From Przewalskia tangutica (taxonomy: Eukaryota; Streptophyta; Magnoliopsida; Solanales; Solanaceae), in NCBI GenBank assembly GCA_029844215.1, contig JAQGDG010000256.1, positions 1-64,000 of the forward strand: a stretch of 64,000 nucleotides of DNA, given 5' to 3'. The position numbers were made by a program, and so were the translations under genes. The notes below the pieces were generated by a model. It ran no database searches. It saw only the letters and a list, made by a program, of their open reading frames with translations, and was not told where the DNA came from. Positions 44,789-57,080 of this stretch are shown in pieces. Numbering within the stretch: the stretch's first letter is position 1; each line of letters opens with the position of its first letter.

Positions 44789-46720
44789 TGTCACGACCGA
44801 ACTCGGGCGTGATCGTGCCTACCCGGCACCCTAGTGATACAACATCGAGAAAATCACGGAAATAAAACATGAACATGAATTAAGAGACAAAATAAATAAA
44901 GCAACCAAAAAAATTGCCTTCATCATATATACATAAATATCCGAATGCTTATCCTTTTACAAACCCGCCTTCAAAGGTTACCTCTAAGATTTATACACAA
45001 CTATGACGGACAGGCCCCGCCATACCTTTAATGTACAAGGACCTACTGCACTGGTAACATACCAAAGATAAGCTCAAGGAACTGAGCTTCCCAATACGTT
45101 GAAAGGTGATCCTAAAGCTGGATCGACAGATGTACCTCTACCGCGGCATGAACGCTAAATAAGGAGGCCAAGATAACAGTACCAAGTATGCACTTTTTCA
45201 AAAAGTTCCTTAATCTTTTAGAATACTTCAGGTTCTTTATTATCACACATCAAGTTGGTTATAAGTCAAATCGCTTATCACAAAGCATTTCTCATTTACA
45301 TAGAGTTGTTATAACACTTTATGTTTAAAAACAATCAAATACATTTAACACACGTGCGCTCATACTACATAGTTATACACCTATCATGCTAGAACAGATA
45401 AGAAGAGGTTCACATACCTCGCGACGATTATCGACTAATAGCAAACGCTCCAAGTACCTCAAACCGCTTCTACACTCTCAACAAACAGATCTCTCCACAC
45501 GTAGTACTACAACCATAGAGGCCACAAAGCGCCTATTAATATCTTTAGATCCCGTAGAATATTCTACGTAAAATTCGCAGACTCTCCCCGCAACAGAAAT
45601 CTACTCCTCTATCGAGGCCGCTACCAAGCCAACCAGGGGTTAACACGCCTAACCGGACGTGTACAATTCTACTACACAAGAATGCTACAAGTCTACTGTA
45701 ATACCTATGTAATTATTGCTTCTCTTCTTTAAAATTCAGTCTTAAGTCAAAAGACATTGCCGCACAACTATGCACAGTTCTATATATAGTATACTTAACT
45801 ATATACTCCTACAACATGTAATTTCCAATTACAAATGTATGTTAGGAATGTTTACCTCGATAAGCCCAAAATTATCCGAGTTTATATGTCGATCCCGAGC
45901 AAGGTTTAGCTCTTACTCTGCTCCAACCCGCTCCAACCAACCCTTAAGTTCTAACCAACTTCTACTTAAATACTTCAACTAACAATGAAGATTTCCTTAG
46001 GTTTCGTTTAGAGGCTAAGAGGAAGTATAATAGTATTTTCTTGGCTTTTGTATAAAAGTACTTTGGAAAGTACTACAAGGTATATGGCTAAAGTATTTGG
46101 GCATTATAACAATACTATGAGAGTATTTCTATACCACAAAACGGGTATTATACTAAAACAACTAGGCTGGGGTGTACAAAGGGGAGAGGTTCTCTGCCAA
46201 AGCTTCTCAAGAGAGGGCTTTGGATGAAGCAAACTAGAGGAGGGAGTAGTGTGAGACTTAGAAAGATTGCTCAAGTTTGGATGAAGAAAGTCTTCAACTT
46301 AGATGGTATTTATAGGTCAAAAGGCCAACCAATGGCCAAGATGAAGACAAGTGTGGTGCAAGTGTAGGCTAGATTTCAACTATGTGGACCTTATCCATCT
46401 ACCACACCAACTTGCACAAATATCCTACTAACCAAAGGCACAAAAACGCGTTCGACTAGCCCTTGTCCCACACTTGCTCCCAATGTGAGGGTGACACATG
46501 TCACCCTCTCGTTGGTCCAAAATGTTTCGTCTCTCGGAAAAATCCGCAAAAATTATTAATGACATAGCCGGAATTTTCCTTACGAAAGCTGTGGAAACGT
46601 TTCGTCGAAAAACGACTCCTTCCGGCACTTGTGCACAAATTCGAACCTATGCCTACTTTAAGGCTCAAATTAATATACGTACGCCCTCACGTACATACTC
46701 AGGAAATACGGGGTATAACA
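44789..46720 (-). repeat. A3 5' LTR (1.9 kb form)
   Basis: TGTCACGACCGAACTCGGG...GGAAATACGGGGTATAACA. Contains a TATA box at 46307-46314 (minus), the palindrome GAGGGTGACA-CA-TGTCACCCTC at 46487-46508 and an HSE-like site at 45554-45567. Confidence 0.92.
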
Positions 46721-46725
46721 ATTTT
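46721..46725 (+). repeat. Target duplication of A3, right copy
   Basis: ATTTT, pairing with 40474-40478. Confidence 0.85.
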
Positions 46726-47280
46726 TATGCAGTAAAGTATACTCTTGTTTACTCTCATTGTTGGTAAGGCACAGTGTACTGTTATTTGAGTTATCATACA
46801 TGTCTCCAGCTTTATTTTAGACTTATGATTTCACTACAAGCTGATTTCACATATTTGGTACTGTTATCGACCTCCTTGGGGATGCTCATGCCGCAGGTAG
46901 AGTATACAGGTTGCTGATCCTCACTTTTAGGATCACTGATTCAGCTGTTGAGAAGCTCTCTTATTCCGATGGCTTATCCTTGGTCCAGATCCCTGGTATT
47001 GTCGGTTGTTGTACATTCAGGGGTATGGCGGGGCCCTGTCCCGTCACAGTTGTTATTCTTAGAGGTCTGTAGTCATGTCTTGTGGATATGGGTTGTAAGA
47101 AAAAGAAAATGTAACTGATGTTTTCGGGTATGTGTATATTTTACGGAAGGTGGCCTTATCGGCTAGCCTGTTGTTCTTTATTGTCTAAGTTTTTATATGT
47201 GTTGTGTATGTTCCGCTGCTATTCTCTGATGTATACAGCGGGGTGCCTGTAGGGCACCATGTCTTGATCGGGTCGTGATA
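46726..47280 (+). repeat. End of the composite B LTR
   Basis: Resumes the B LTR after A3 (TATGCAGTAAAGTATACTC) and ends GATCGGGTCGTGATA near 47280. No primer site follows and copia gag resumes, so the composite behaves as a solo LTR. Its two outer flanks (CAGAG and CCTGA) do not form a target duplication, in line with recombination between different copies. Confidence 0.8.
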
Positions 47281-48319
47281 CCTGATCGCTCATAAATAAT
47301 GGCAATTATTGCTTGTGATTCGACTTCTTGATCTCCTTCATTTTCTCCTTCATTGTCAGTAAGCGAGACCCACTGATTCTTACCAAATTTCTTAAGAGTG
47401 TTTGCACATTTACTAGCATAATGACCCCAACTTAAGCATGTATGACATGAATAAACTCTAGTTATTTGGGATCAAATTTGGTATGATCTGAATTGGTTCT
47501 TCTTAGTGGACTTCCTTTTGAGTACTTGGAAGGAACTTGGTGGGCTTTTGATTGAAGCCTTGGTTTTGATGTTGTTTAGATTTAGATTTATTTATCTCAT
47601 TGTTGAACTTCTTCACCATCGAATTATATTTTCGAGTGAGTAAGACAACATTAACACCTTCACCGAGTTCTTCAAGATTCTCATCCTCTTCACTAATTTG
47701 ATTCTCCGAGGATTGAACTTGAAGTGTCACATCCTTGCTCTTATATAGTTCCCTTTGATTCTCAATGTTCATGTCATAAGTTTTGAGAATTCTCATCAAG
47801 GTATGAAGGTCCATAGTAGCAAGATTGTGAGCTTCTTCAATGACACAAATCTTTAAATTAAATTTTTCAAGAAGAGAATGAAGAGTCTTTTCAACAAGTT
47901 GAGTGTTGGTTAATGGTTCAATAAACACTTGATATTCATTAGAGATATCAATCAACATTTCAAAATAAGATTTAATATCGTTCGCTTCTTCCATCCTTAA
48001 ACGTTCATATTTGCTCATGAGCATGCGTAGCTTAGTTCGACGAACACTTGAGCTACCTTCACAATCAATTTGTAAAGTATAACATGCATCCTTAGCCGTT
48101 GGGCAGTTTTGAATGAGTTTGAACATGTACAGATTAACCCATCCAAAATTGCATTTAAGGCCTTTTCATTAAAGCTGACATTATAGGTTTCCTCCGTCAT
48201 CCATTCAGATTCAAGTTTAACAAGAATGCCACTTTTCTCATCCAGCGGCAACATTGGAACAACATACCCATTTGTTATAGATTTCCATGCCCTAACATCA
48301 ATTGATTTGATGTGAGAAT
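47281..48319 (-). pseudogene. gag: Ty1/copia Gag (UBN2-type) with CCHC zinc knuckle
   Basis: The minus strand opens at the B insertion with IKSIDVRAWKSITNGY, typical of the N-terminal Gag segment of plant copia elements, then KLESEW. After one frameshift near 48120 a 207-codon stretch (48126-47503) carries AKDACYTLQIDCEGSSSVR, LRMLMSKYERLRM and VEKTLHSL with the spacing of UBN2-type Gag. After a stop and another frameshift a CCHC knuckle, CHTCLSWGHYASKC, lies at 47447-47406 with exact C-X2-C-X4-H-X4-C spacing, followed by an acidic tail. Two frameshifts and a stop make it a pseudogene as written. Its frames are far better kept than those of family A, so decay or sequence error here is milder. 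RT and integrase of this element are not in the window. Confidence 0.85.
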
Positions 48320-51282
48320 TGTTACACCCCGGAATTTCAGGATATGTTTATAAGAACGTACGTAAGAACTCAAAAGTGTTAAGATTTGAGACGAGTAACA
48401 ATTTATCGGAATTATGGAATTGTCGGAAAACGAAATATTGCGATGAACGGGAGGGCGACACGTGTCACCCTCCCCCCTTTGTGGTCTTGGAAGAAATGAC
48501 ATGGGTAGGATGGTCATTTGACCATTAGTGAGATGACCAAGTCTTGCAAATGACTTAGCTTGACATTGTTGACTAAAAGTCCAAGGGCCACTTGGGCAAG
48601 ATCCATGTGAAACTCATCCGAGCCATCCATATGTACTAATCTAGACCCTCCATTATGTTATATATGTACACTAGTAAGTGCAAGACTTTGTCATTCTCCA
48701 CACTTAGAAAATATTTTGAAATCTTGTTCTTGTACACTATGAAGCTCACGGCAAAGGCTAGGTTTTCAAGGGAAATTTTTTCAATTGTTGTCCAATAATT
48801 CCCATACTTTAAACCAAGGCTCCTAAGAGTATTGTAAGGGTATCTCAATAGAAAGATCCCAGAAAAGTGGCGTTTTCGTATTAGTCGCAAGGTGGAAGGT
48901 TAAGGAGTTCTTCAACTTTGAAGTTGGAACTTGAAGATAAGTTCTTCATAAGCTTCTAAGGGTTTCTTGGAGTGGATTGGAGCGTCGAAAAGAGGAGCTA
49001 AAGTTGCTAAGGATCGACTTGTGATCTTGGATCATATTTGGGCTAAATGAGGTATAACCTTCATCTTACCTTTGTAATTGAAGACTTCATGTTATGATAA
49101 GTTATAAGTGATCATGTGATATGTGTTATGAAGTTTGATAAGTGTTATGGAATTGGAAGCTCAAAATCTGAAAATGACATGTTGAGTCATTTGAAATTGA
49201 ATTACAATTTGGTCGTTTATTAGAATCGTCGCATGTTACTTACTTGAAGATTTTAGTAGTTATAATCGTTTGCGACTTGATATCATGTTATGCTAACAAC
49301 TTGGATTGAAATGGAAATTGGATAAGAATTGGTATTGTTGCCCAAATTGCCGAATTGGCATTGTAGTTTAGACTAGATTGTTATATATTGTGGGGCGGAA
49401 TTTTACATGTCTTGATTAAGCGTGTAATCCCCTATTGTTAGCTATTTTGTTGGGCCTTAAATGTGGCGTGTTTGGTTATTGAATTCGGCCTTGAAAAAGG
49501 TGGCAAAGTATGTAGAAACAAAGGAGGTGTTGTCCGATTTTCCGTAGAATTTAGAAACTTCACACTTATAATATTCTACGTTTGTAGTAATAAATTGATA
49601 GACGTACTATGGTCATTATAGGTTGACATACTACATACGGCGAATTGGACTTAGCAAGTGGATTAAACCGAAGAGGTATGTGGAACTTTCTTATCTCTTG
49701 AGCATGAATAAGTTGTAAATGTATAGTACGGTGAGCGTCTGAATTTTGACAATCTAGTCTATTTGATATCCTTGGCTTATTTTAAGAATGTCCAAGTTGG
49801 TTGAGTTAGGAAGTTAACTCACTTGTTTTAAATATTAAGGATATCTTGGTTTTCAAAAGTTAAGAGACTTTAAGTATGTTGAAAGTATTTTTGATACTTG
49901 TTTTGTTGGAAAGTTTAAGTCTCTTGGTTATAAAGAAGTATGTAAGTTGCTAATGTATAAAGCTAGTATAACGGCTTTATGGGAAGTTGGTTATAATAGC
50001 TTTATGGAAAGTTTAAAGAGTGGTTTACTCTAAGTAAATTAAGTATGATAAATGACTTGATTTAATGAAAGGCAATTTGATTTTAAGGCATCAATTGCCT
50101 AAGGTTTTATAAGAAAAGAAGTCACTTGATTTAGAAACCTAACTTTATTTCTAAAGGTATTGTGACTTGTCTTGAAACGTAATTTCGACTTGATACTATG
50201 GTTAATAGTATCTTGGAAGCTTTATACTAAAAAGAGTCATTTGTTTTAAAGAGTAGAAGTACGTAGTACTTTGGGTTAAATTCCCGGATTTTTTATAAAA
50301 GATATGTTAGTGCCTTAAGTAAACTAAAATGAGAGCGTATATGAACAAGAATAATAAGAAGTTAGGGGATGTCTTAACTTGCTTATATATTGTGTGATAA
50401 GCCGGTAGTGCTTATGTTATGTATGATAGCCGGATTTGTGCTAGTGGTATATTATTCGTTACGGGGTCATTCCCCGAGTTTGTGGCATTTGCATATTCCG
50501 TGGATTTGCTACCCACGATGCGAGGAATACCTCATGCGAGTCCGTAAGGGCTTATGCGGGTGAAATAGTCTCATGCGGGCGGGTTTAGCCTATGCGAGGA
50601 ATACCTCATGCGAGTCCGTAAGGGCTTATGCGGGTGAAATAGTCCCATGCGAGGAATACCTTATGTGGGTCCGTACGACCTATGCGGGTGCAATAGTCCC
50701 AGGAGTAGGATTGCTTAATGATACCACGGGCGGGTAGTCCTGCGTTGATCGTAAGCTTCCTATTTTTATGTTGTAAGTATACTCTTGATTATTCTCATTG
50801 TTAGTAAGGCACTGTGTACTGTTAATTGAGTTATCATACCTGTCTCCAGTTTTATTATTGACTTATGATTTCATTCTGATGCTTTCGGCCACATATTTGA
50901 TACATGTCGTCGACCTCATACGGCCGCGTTCATGCGCGAGTGAAGTGCAGAGTTGCTGATCCTCGCTCTTAGGATCACTGTCGGTGAGAAACTCCTTTAT
51001 TTGGAGGCTTATCCACGGTATTGTCGGTTGTTGTACATTCGGTATGGCGGGGCCATCCGCTTGAGTTGTTATTCTTAAGTGCGTAGTCACATTTGTGGAT
51101 TGGGTTGTAAAGAAAAAAAGTGTCTTGTTTTATTGCATATATTATGCAGGTGGCCTTATCGGCTTTGTTGTTATTGTATGTTTAATCATTTTATAAGCTG
51201 TGTATGTTCCACTGCTATTCTCTGATGTATACCGAAAATGGTGCCTGGTAGGGCACGATCGAGCTTGGGGTCAGTCGTGACA
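48320..51282 (+). repeat. E8 5' LTR (2.96 kb)
   Basis: TGTTACACCCCGGAATTTCAGG...GTCGTGACA. Contains a 24-base near-palindrome around CACGTG at 48450-48473, a TTATATATG box at 48658, the conserved TATAAC...CTTTATG block at 49967-50007 and a minisatellite at 50517-50700 (TATGCGAGGAATACCTCATG units). Confidence 0.92.
50517..50700 (+). repeat. Minisatellite in E8 5' LTR
   Basis: Two nearly identical copies of a segment of about 73 bases built from GCGAGGAATACCTCATGCGAG, TCCGTAAGGGCTTATGCGGG and TGAAATAGTC, plus a third degenerate copy. Confidence 0.85.
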
Positions 51283-51286
51283 AAAG

Positions 51287-51300
51287 TGGTATCGTGAGGC
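51287..51300 (+). other. E8 primer binding site
   Basis: TGGTATCGTGAGGC after AAAAG, a slightly altered initiator-Met site. Confidence 0.7.
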
Positions 51301-51949
51301 GATTAGTCTCGGAAAGTGTCTACGGAGTGTTCAGTAGAGTCTTGATTATCGGTGTGTTGTGCACCACATCTATAATCGTGAGGCCGGCAGGACATTTAGG
51401 ATTGGTTTTCATTCTTCTCACTCGATATCGCGGCGATAAATTTGTATGGTTAGGGTCGTCTCCCCCTAACAAGTTATGATTGTGTGCAGCTACGAAAAAG
51501 GCAGCAGTGACCCAGGAAGGATTATGTGGATTGCGTGTCCAGGTTGGTAATGTTTGTAGTTGGTATTGTGACATACAACTATATGGATTTATGCATGAGG
51601 GTCAGACGCGTGTTGCCTAGAATGATTTTAGATTACCAGGATTTGGTAAGGACTAAAGAAATACCGGGAAGGTATGAAACAGTTTAATGAATTCTCCTCA
51701 AGGTTTTGCGTACTAATTTGAGATAATTAGGTGATGATGAGTTGTGAGAGAATGTAATGGACCCTCAAGAGGGTAATTAAGGGACTTAATGGAAGGTTAT
51801 GTTAATAGATTGAGCTACGTAGTAGGATTTCGAGAATGGTACGGGTGAGATCCGTATGGAGTAAGTATGGTTGTTGTGGACAAGACAACCCGATTATAGT
51901 ATATTGAGAAGTGTTGTACCCGTTTTCGGGGGGACTGATAAGTTAGGCT
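51301..51949 (+). other. E8 5' interior, unassigned
   Basis: The first 100 bases resemble the leader of family-A elements (GTCTTGATTATCGGTGTGTTG matches Z at 23253). The rest gives no recognisable Gag motif in any frame and contains many stops. Confidence 0.5.
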
Positions 51950-52260
51950 TGGAGCATGGAAATTGCGAGCCTGAGAATGTGATAACCGTCGAGACCTTAG
52001 GTACATAAGGCCTTCTCGGGTAGTAAAAAGTTAAGTCAGACCAAGGGTAAGAGTTAAGTGCGACGCCGAGTCGAGTTGAGGACCTATTAAGGGTCGCCCC
52101 ATAGCTTGAAATGAAATGGGATCAGTTGGTAGTAGTCCAGCGTGCGAGGATCACGGTGCGGACCCAAGTTTAGTTAATCATTTACGGGTTCGTGGCGCGT
52201 TCCACGAACCGAGTTGAGAGCCGAAATGGCCTTAAGTTGTTTAGAATTGTAACTCCAAAG
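51950..52260 (+). repeat. Spacer S-like segment of E8
   Basis: Two blocks match spacer S and its flank in Z: AAGGCCTTCTCGGGTAG (Z near 23960, AAGGCCATCTCGGGTAG) and CCCAAGTTTAGTTAATCATTTACGGGTTCGTGG (Z 24247-24280). The order is the same in both families. Confidence 0.55.
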
Positions 52261-53184
52261 ATGGAGGCCGAATCGATATGAAGGCTATGTCGTCGCTAGA
52301 ACAAGTTTGGAAGTGCGGGAGAATGCGACCGAAGAAAGAGAGCAACCAAGTGTAAAGAAATAAAGCGGAATCTATGAAAACCCTTCAGGTGACTACACCC
52401 GTGAGTGTTGGGTGGTAGGCGGCGGTTAGATAATAATTGCCGATAACGACTGATCGTTGGACCTAGCATTTGTTATGACACATTGATGTCATTATGAGTT
52501 CGGGCTAGTTTGCCTATTGTTATGCCAACGTTGACTGCAGAGAGAGATTGGATCGATTCGGTTTTACGTAAGGCGATTATCCAGGTGAAAAGGAAGAGAA
52601 GTGGTAGTAACCAGTGAATTATCCTTCCTTCTTTGGCATCATTGTTTTCTTTTTAAGTCTGTGTGACTTGTTCACTTGGGGTAAATTGACGCAGAAAGTA
52701 TGTAATAATTGAATTTGGAGGAATTTATGTTAAGTGCCCTTGGAGGTACTTGGAGTTGGTTTGGTGTGGCGGTCAGGGCCACGACCTTCCGGATAATTTC
52801 AGGAAAATGTACAAGGCAAGAATAAAAATAAATGCAGTCTTTGCCGTGGAAAGTCGAGGGCATCTTTGGTAGGTTGGAAAATCTACACGAACTTAAAGGC
52901 GGTGCGTGATGATTAGCTAATTCTTGGACCGCGAGGACCTGTGATTAGGGTTGTGACTCCAAGGAAAGTTTAAGAAAGGGAGATAAGTTCTCTTCCCACG
53001 TAAAGGGCGGTTTGCGTATTATGGGGTTGCGTGTACCCGTATTTGTTAGGCAGGATATGACCAGAATAATAAAGGAGAATACGACTATGGTTATGTAAGT
53101 TGCACGAGTCATGATTACCCCAGACGAGTGTAAAGACCATTAGTAGATAATGGGTAGTAAGAACGCTTCGAGGAAATGTGGTAA
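52261..53184 (+). other. E8 interior, unassigned
   Basis: No domain recognised in any frame and no long open stretch. By position protease and RT would be expected. The block ends at GGTAA (53180-53184), the left target duplication of the solo LTR. Confidence 0.5.
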
Positions 53185-56100
53185 TGTCACGACCCGAACC
53201 GGGCAGAGTAGTGCCTTACCGGGCACCCCGGTAGTCATACATCGAGAAAATCAGCGAACATAAATCAATAACATGAAATAATGAAGTATAAACAATAATG
53301 CAGGAACACTTGCCTTTCGGCATATATATAAACAACAACTCTTTCAACATGCAGTTTAATCCTTTTACAAACCACGCCCCTGCAAGATTTTACAGACTTC
53401 TACGAATGATATGACAACAACGACGGGACGGCCGTCATACCCCGAATGTAATCACCTATAACGGGGACTATACGAATAAGCCTCGGAGGAAACGGGCTTC
53501 CCAAACGATGAACTATGACCCTAAGAGCGAGGATCGGACCGGTGTACCTCTTACCGCGGCATGACGCACGCGGCCCAGAGGTCATGCAGTACCAAGTATG
53601 TGAAACTGAAAATATTGTAAATGAAATCATAATAGTCTATAAAGCAGGAGACATGTATGATAACCAAACTACAGTTTACAATTAAATAAGCAGTCATGTC
53701 AATTCAGGGACTCACGCCCTCAAAGTCATCACTCAAATATAACTATGGGTCTCAAGCCCATAACATCAATCACGCGTGGAATACCTTCTCACTGCCAGCT
53801 TTATGATATAAAAGCACCAAGAAATACACATGAACACGGGTCCCACTGTCCTAATAAAACAGTGCAGGTAAACGAAGGCATAACCGACTACTAACACCCA
53901 TGCCAACAAAGTCATAAATCGTGTCATGATATCTGTCTGGGCCGTCACATGATCAAAGTTGGTCACTCGCCCCATGATATCAAATGTGCGCGTCTAGCCC
54001 GAACTCTCGCGACTCGCGCAGGCCAACCTCATAGGCCCGCGTGGTATTCCTCGCATCGAGGGTAGCTACTCCCGGCGTAAATCCTGGACTCGCGATCCGC
54101 GTAGCGCGAAGCCGCATGACCACGAGGGCCGCAAACTAACACCGGAACTCCGTAGTTCGCATGGATCCACGGACCCGCATGAGGTATTCTCGAATCATGG
54201 TCCTGCACGCTGAGTCTACCGCGGAGGCGACAACCTCCGAGACAAGTCACGGTGAGTGGTACAATATCAACATAACGGCTGATAGTCAAACAACTTTAAG
54301 CGCAGTCGAGGGGAAAGCCCCTTTACACTAACATCACAAGATACTAACACACGTAGCATCCTAGCATGTTTACTTATCAATCAACAAGAAAGTATTACAA
54401 GTCTATCACAAACCAACACAATCAAGTTATACACACAGGGTACTTTCTACTATATGTCAACAAGTTCGGTTTTTATCCCCAAAGTACTTCATACGTTAAC
54501 TCTTTAAAAGATACGTTACTTTCACGTGTCACACAATACGTAGTATATGAAAATAGAGTGATTATCTTTTTGAAGTAAATCAAAACACTTACCTTTGTAA
54601 AATCAAGTAACAACATTATTTTCCAAACGTCCAAGTTTGCCTAATTTTAAATGTTCACGTTTCTTATTTTAGAAAGGTTTAGTGAGTTCATCGTCTTATT
54701 CATTTAAGAGTATAATTCTCTTTTAAACCATCGAGAAACATAAGCCTTATATGTGAGTAGGATATTCTTGTTTATAACAATCTTATTACTGACCATGATC
54801 TAGGAAATATCATTTGTCTCATCTTAGCTTCTATGCAGATGGAAGTTTCTCTTGGTTTTAATAATACTTAATCACAAAACATTTCCTTTTATTAACGCCG
54901 CAGTTTGTCGATACACATTCTCGATTTCAAATCAAGAAACATTCTTAAGCCGTTATACCTAACTTCCCATAAAGCTAGTATAACTCTTAAGTTTTTCAAA
55001 ACCAAGTATTACTTCTTTCAAAATGATTCAAAATCTTTTGAAATACTTCAAGTTCTTTATTATCACATAACCAGCCATTATAGTTCAAATCGACCTTTTA
55101 AAACCACAAGTATTTTCTTACCTACATAAAGTATATAACCAACTTCCCATAAAGCCGTTATAACACTTTATGTTTTAGACCAATCAAATATATTTAACAC
55201 ATGCGCTATCGTACTACATAGTTACACACATATCATGCTAGAAGAGATAGGAAGAGGTTCACATACCTCGCGACGATTATCGACTAATAGCAAACGCTCC
55301 AAGTACCTCAAACCGTCGGCTACTCCTTAAGCCACGTAGATCGCGCCACGTAGTACTTCAACCTAAAAAGGCCACAGCGCTTATTAACATCTAGATCTCA
55401 TCGTGGAAAATTCTACGAAAATTCGACAAAGACCTCTCCCCTCCGCGTAAATCTCTCCTCTATCGGGGCGGCTACCAAGCCAACCAGGGGGTTATACGTC
55501 TAATCGGACGTGCACAATTCTACCTCACGTAAAAGCTACACAAGTCTCATGTCAGAACCCCATGTAATTACTGATTCAAGACTCTTCTTTCGAAAAGGTT
55601 TCTTATTATTCAGGCTTAAGTCAAAAGACATTGCCGATACTACGTTCAGTTCTATATATAGTATACTTCTACTATATAATCTCACAATCATGTAATTTCC
55701 AATTACAATAGAGGGACAAGATAATTACCTCGATAAGCCCATAATTATCCAAGTAGAGATGTCGATCTGGGCAACGTTTAGCTCAACTCAGGCGCTCCAA
55801 CCGCTCTAAACCACCCTTAGAAGTTCTAACTAACTTCTACACAATACTCAATACTATGGAGATTTTCCTTAGGGTTTCGGTTTTGTGGTGACGGAAAGTA
55901 TAATAGTATTTTAGGCTTTTGTATAATTTTAACCTTGGAATAATACAAGGTATAAGGCTAATGTATTTTGTCATTATAACAATACTTGGAGAGTAATTCT
56001 CAACCAAGGGCTGGGGTGTGTTACACGAGAACAAAACTCTAAGAGAGGGGGGGGCTCTCGGCTAAGGCTCACAAAGGGAGAGGGTTTCGGCCAAAGTCCT

Positions 56101-56646
56101 TGAGTAGGGAGGGCTCTTGGGCGAGTCAACAAAGAGAGGAGAGGGTTTTCAAGATTTAGACAAGTGAGGAGTGGATGAAGAAGTCTTCACTTCAGGGTAT
56201 TTATAGGCTAAGCAAAGCCAACCAATGGCCAAGATCAACCCATGTGCAAGGCAAGTGTAAGGCCTTGATCAAGCCATGTGCACCCTAACCCCTACTCCAC
56301 AAAACACTCCACAAAACAAGGCACAAACCAAGGCACAAAACAAGGCCAAAAGATCAAGCCAAAATCGTCCCACTTGGGCCCAAATCGCCCAAAATCAAGC
56401 CCCACTTGTTTCCAATGTGAGGGTGACACATGTCACCCTCCCGTTGGTCTAAAATGTTTCTCTCGGAAAAATCCATAAAATTCTAAATGACATAGCCGAA
56501 TTTTCCCTATGAAAGCTGTGGAAACGTTTCGTCGAAAAACGACTCCTTTCGGTAGTTGTGTACAAAAATCGATCCAATGCCTATCTAAGGCTCAAATTTT
56601 CTATGTACGTCCTCACGTACATACTCTGGAAATACGGGGTATAACA
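53185..56646 (-). mobile_element. E9: solo family-A LTR, 3.46 kb
   Basis: TGTCACGACCCGAACCGGGC...GGAAATACGGGGTATAACA with GGTAA immediately on both sides (53180-53184 and 56647-56651). No interior is present. It is the cleanest full-length example of the 3.4-3.5 kb LTR form on the minus strand. Solo LTRs with intact duplications arise by recombination between the two LTRs of one element. Confidence 0.95.
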
Positions 56647-56651
56647 GGTAA

Positions 56652-57080
56652 CACATGTACTGATGAGAAAGATAGTAAGAAGATACGGAGGAATAAGGGA
56701 TCCCAGGACAACATGAAATAACTTACAGGAGAGACGAGTAGACACTCGAACAATAAGAAATCTTGACAAGTCATTGGAGTATGTAATTCCGTGAATTGAG
56801 GTTGAATACCTGACTATAAGCTCTGCGAGCTGGGAGAGAATAATAGGATTGTTACTTGACGAGATCAAGGAAATCTCCCCCCCTAAATTGTGTTTGACCG
56901 GAAGTCTTAGCCATGAGGCAAGCAAAAGAATCAAATCTAAGTTAGTGACCAAGTTTGGTTGCAACAGAGAAAAGGAAACAGGAACCATAATTGAGATTAA
57001 GGACACCCGAATATTTCGCAAGAATGAAAAAGGTTTCCAGTTATTGGAAGATAGTTGACCACGACTACAGTTCTAACCCC
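56652..57080 (+). other. E8 interior, purine-rich unassigned stretch
   Basis: Continues the E8 interior after E9. It is rich in A and G on the plus strand. A 69-codon open stretch at 56849-57058 (MLLDEIKEISPPKLCLTG...) is lysine and glutamate rich and matches no Ty3/gypsy domain that I recognise. Its antisense also stays open because of composition. No function is proposed. Confidence 0.4.

Larger units (their letters stand above)
40479..46720 (-). mobile_element. A3: short-LTR non-autonomous family-A element, 6.24 kb
   Basis: Minus-strand element with LTRs 40479-42485 (2007 bp) and 44789-46720 (1932 bp), interior 42486-44788 (2.3 kb), a near-canonical primer site and polypurine tract, and a perfect ATTTT target duplication. 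The interior holds a Gag-core remnant, spacer S and an integrase-side remnant but no protease, RT or RNase H. The LTRs lack about 1.4 kb of the middle relative to the 3.4-3.5 kb form. Confidence 0.92.

Noticed and set aside
56581..57021. Minus-strand open frame of 146 codons with hydrophobic stretches
   Set aside because: It crosses the E9/E8 junction and the target duplication, so it cannot be one ancestral gene; it also lies opposite a purine-rich stretch.
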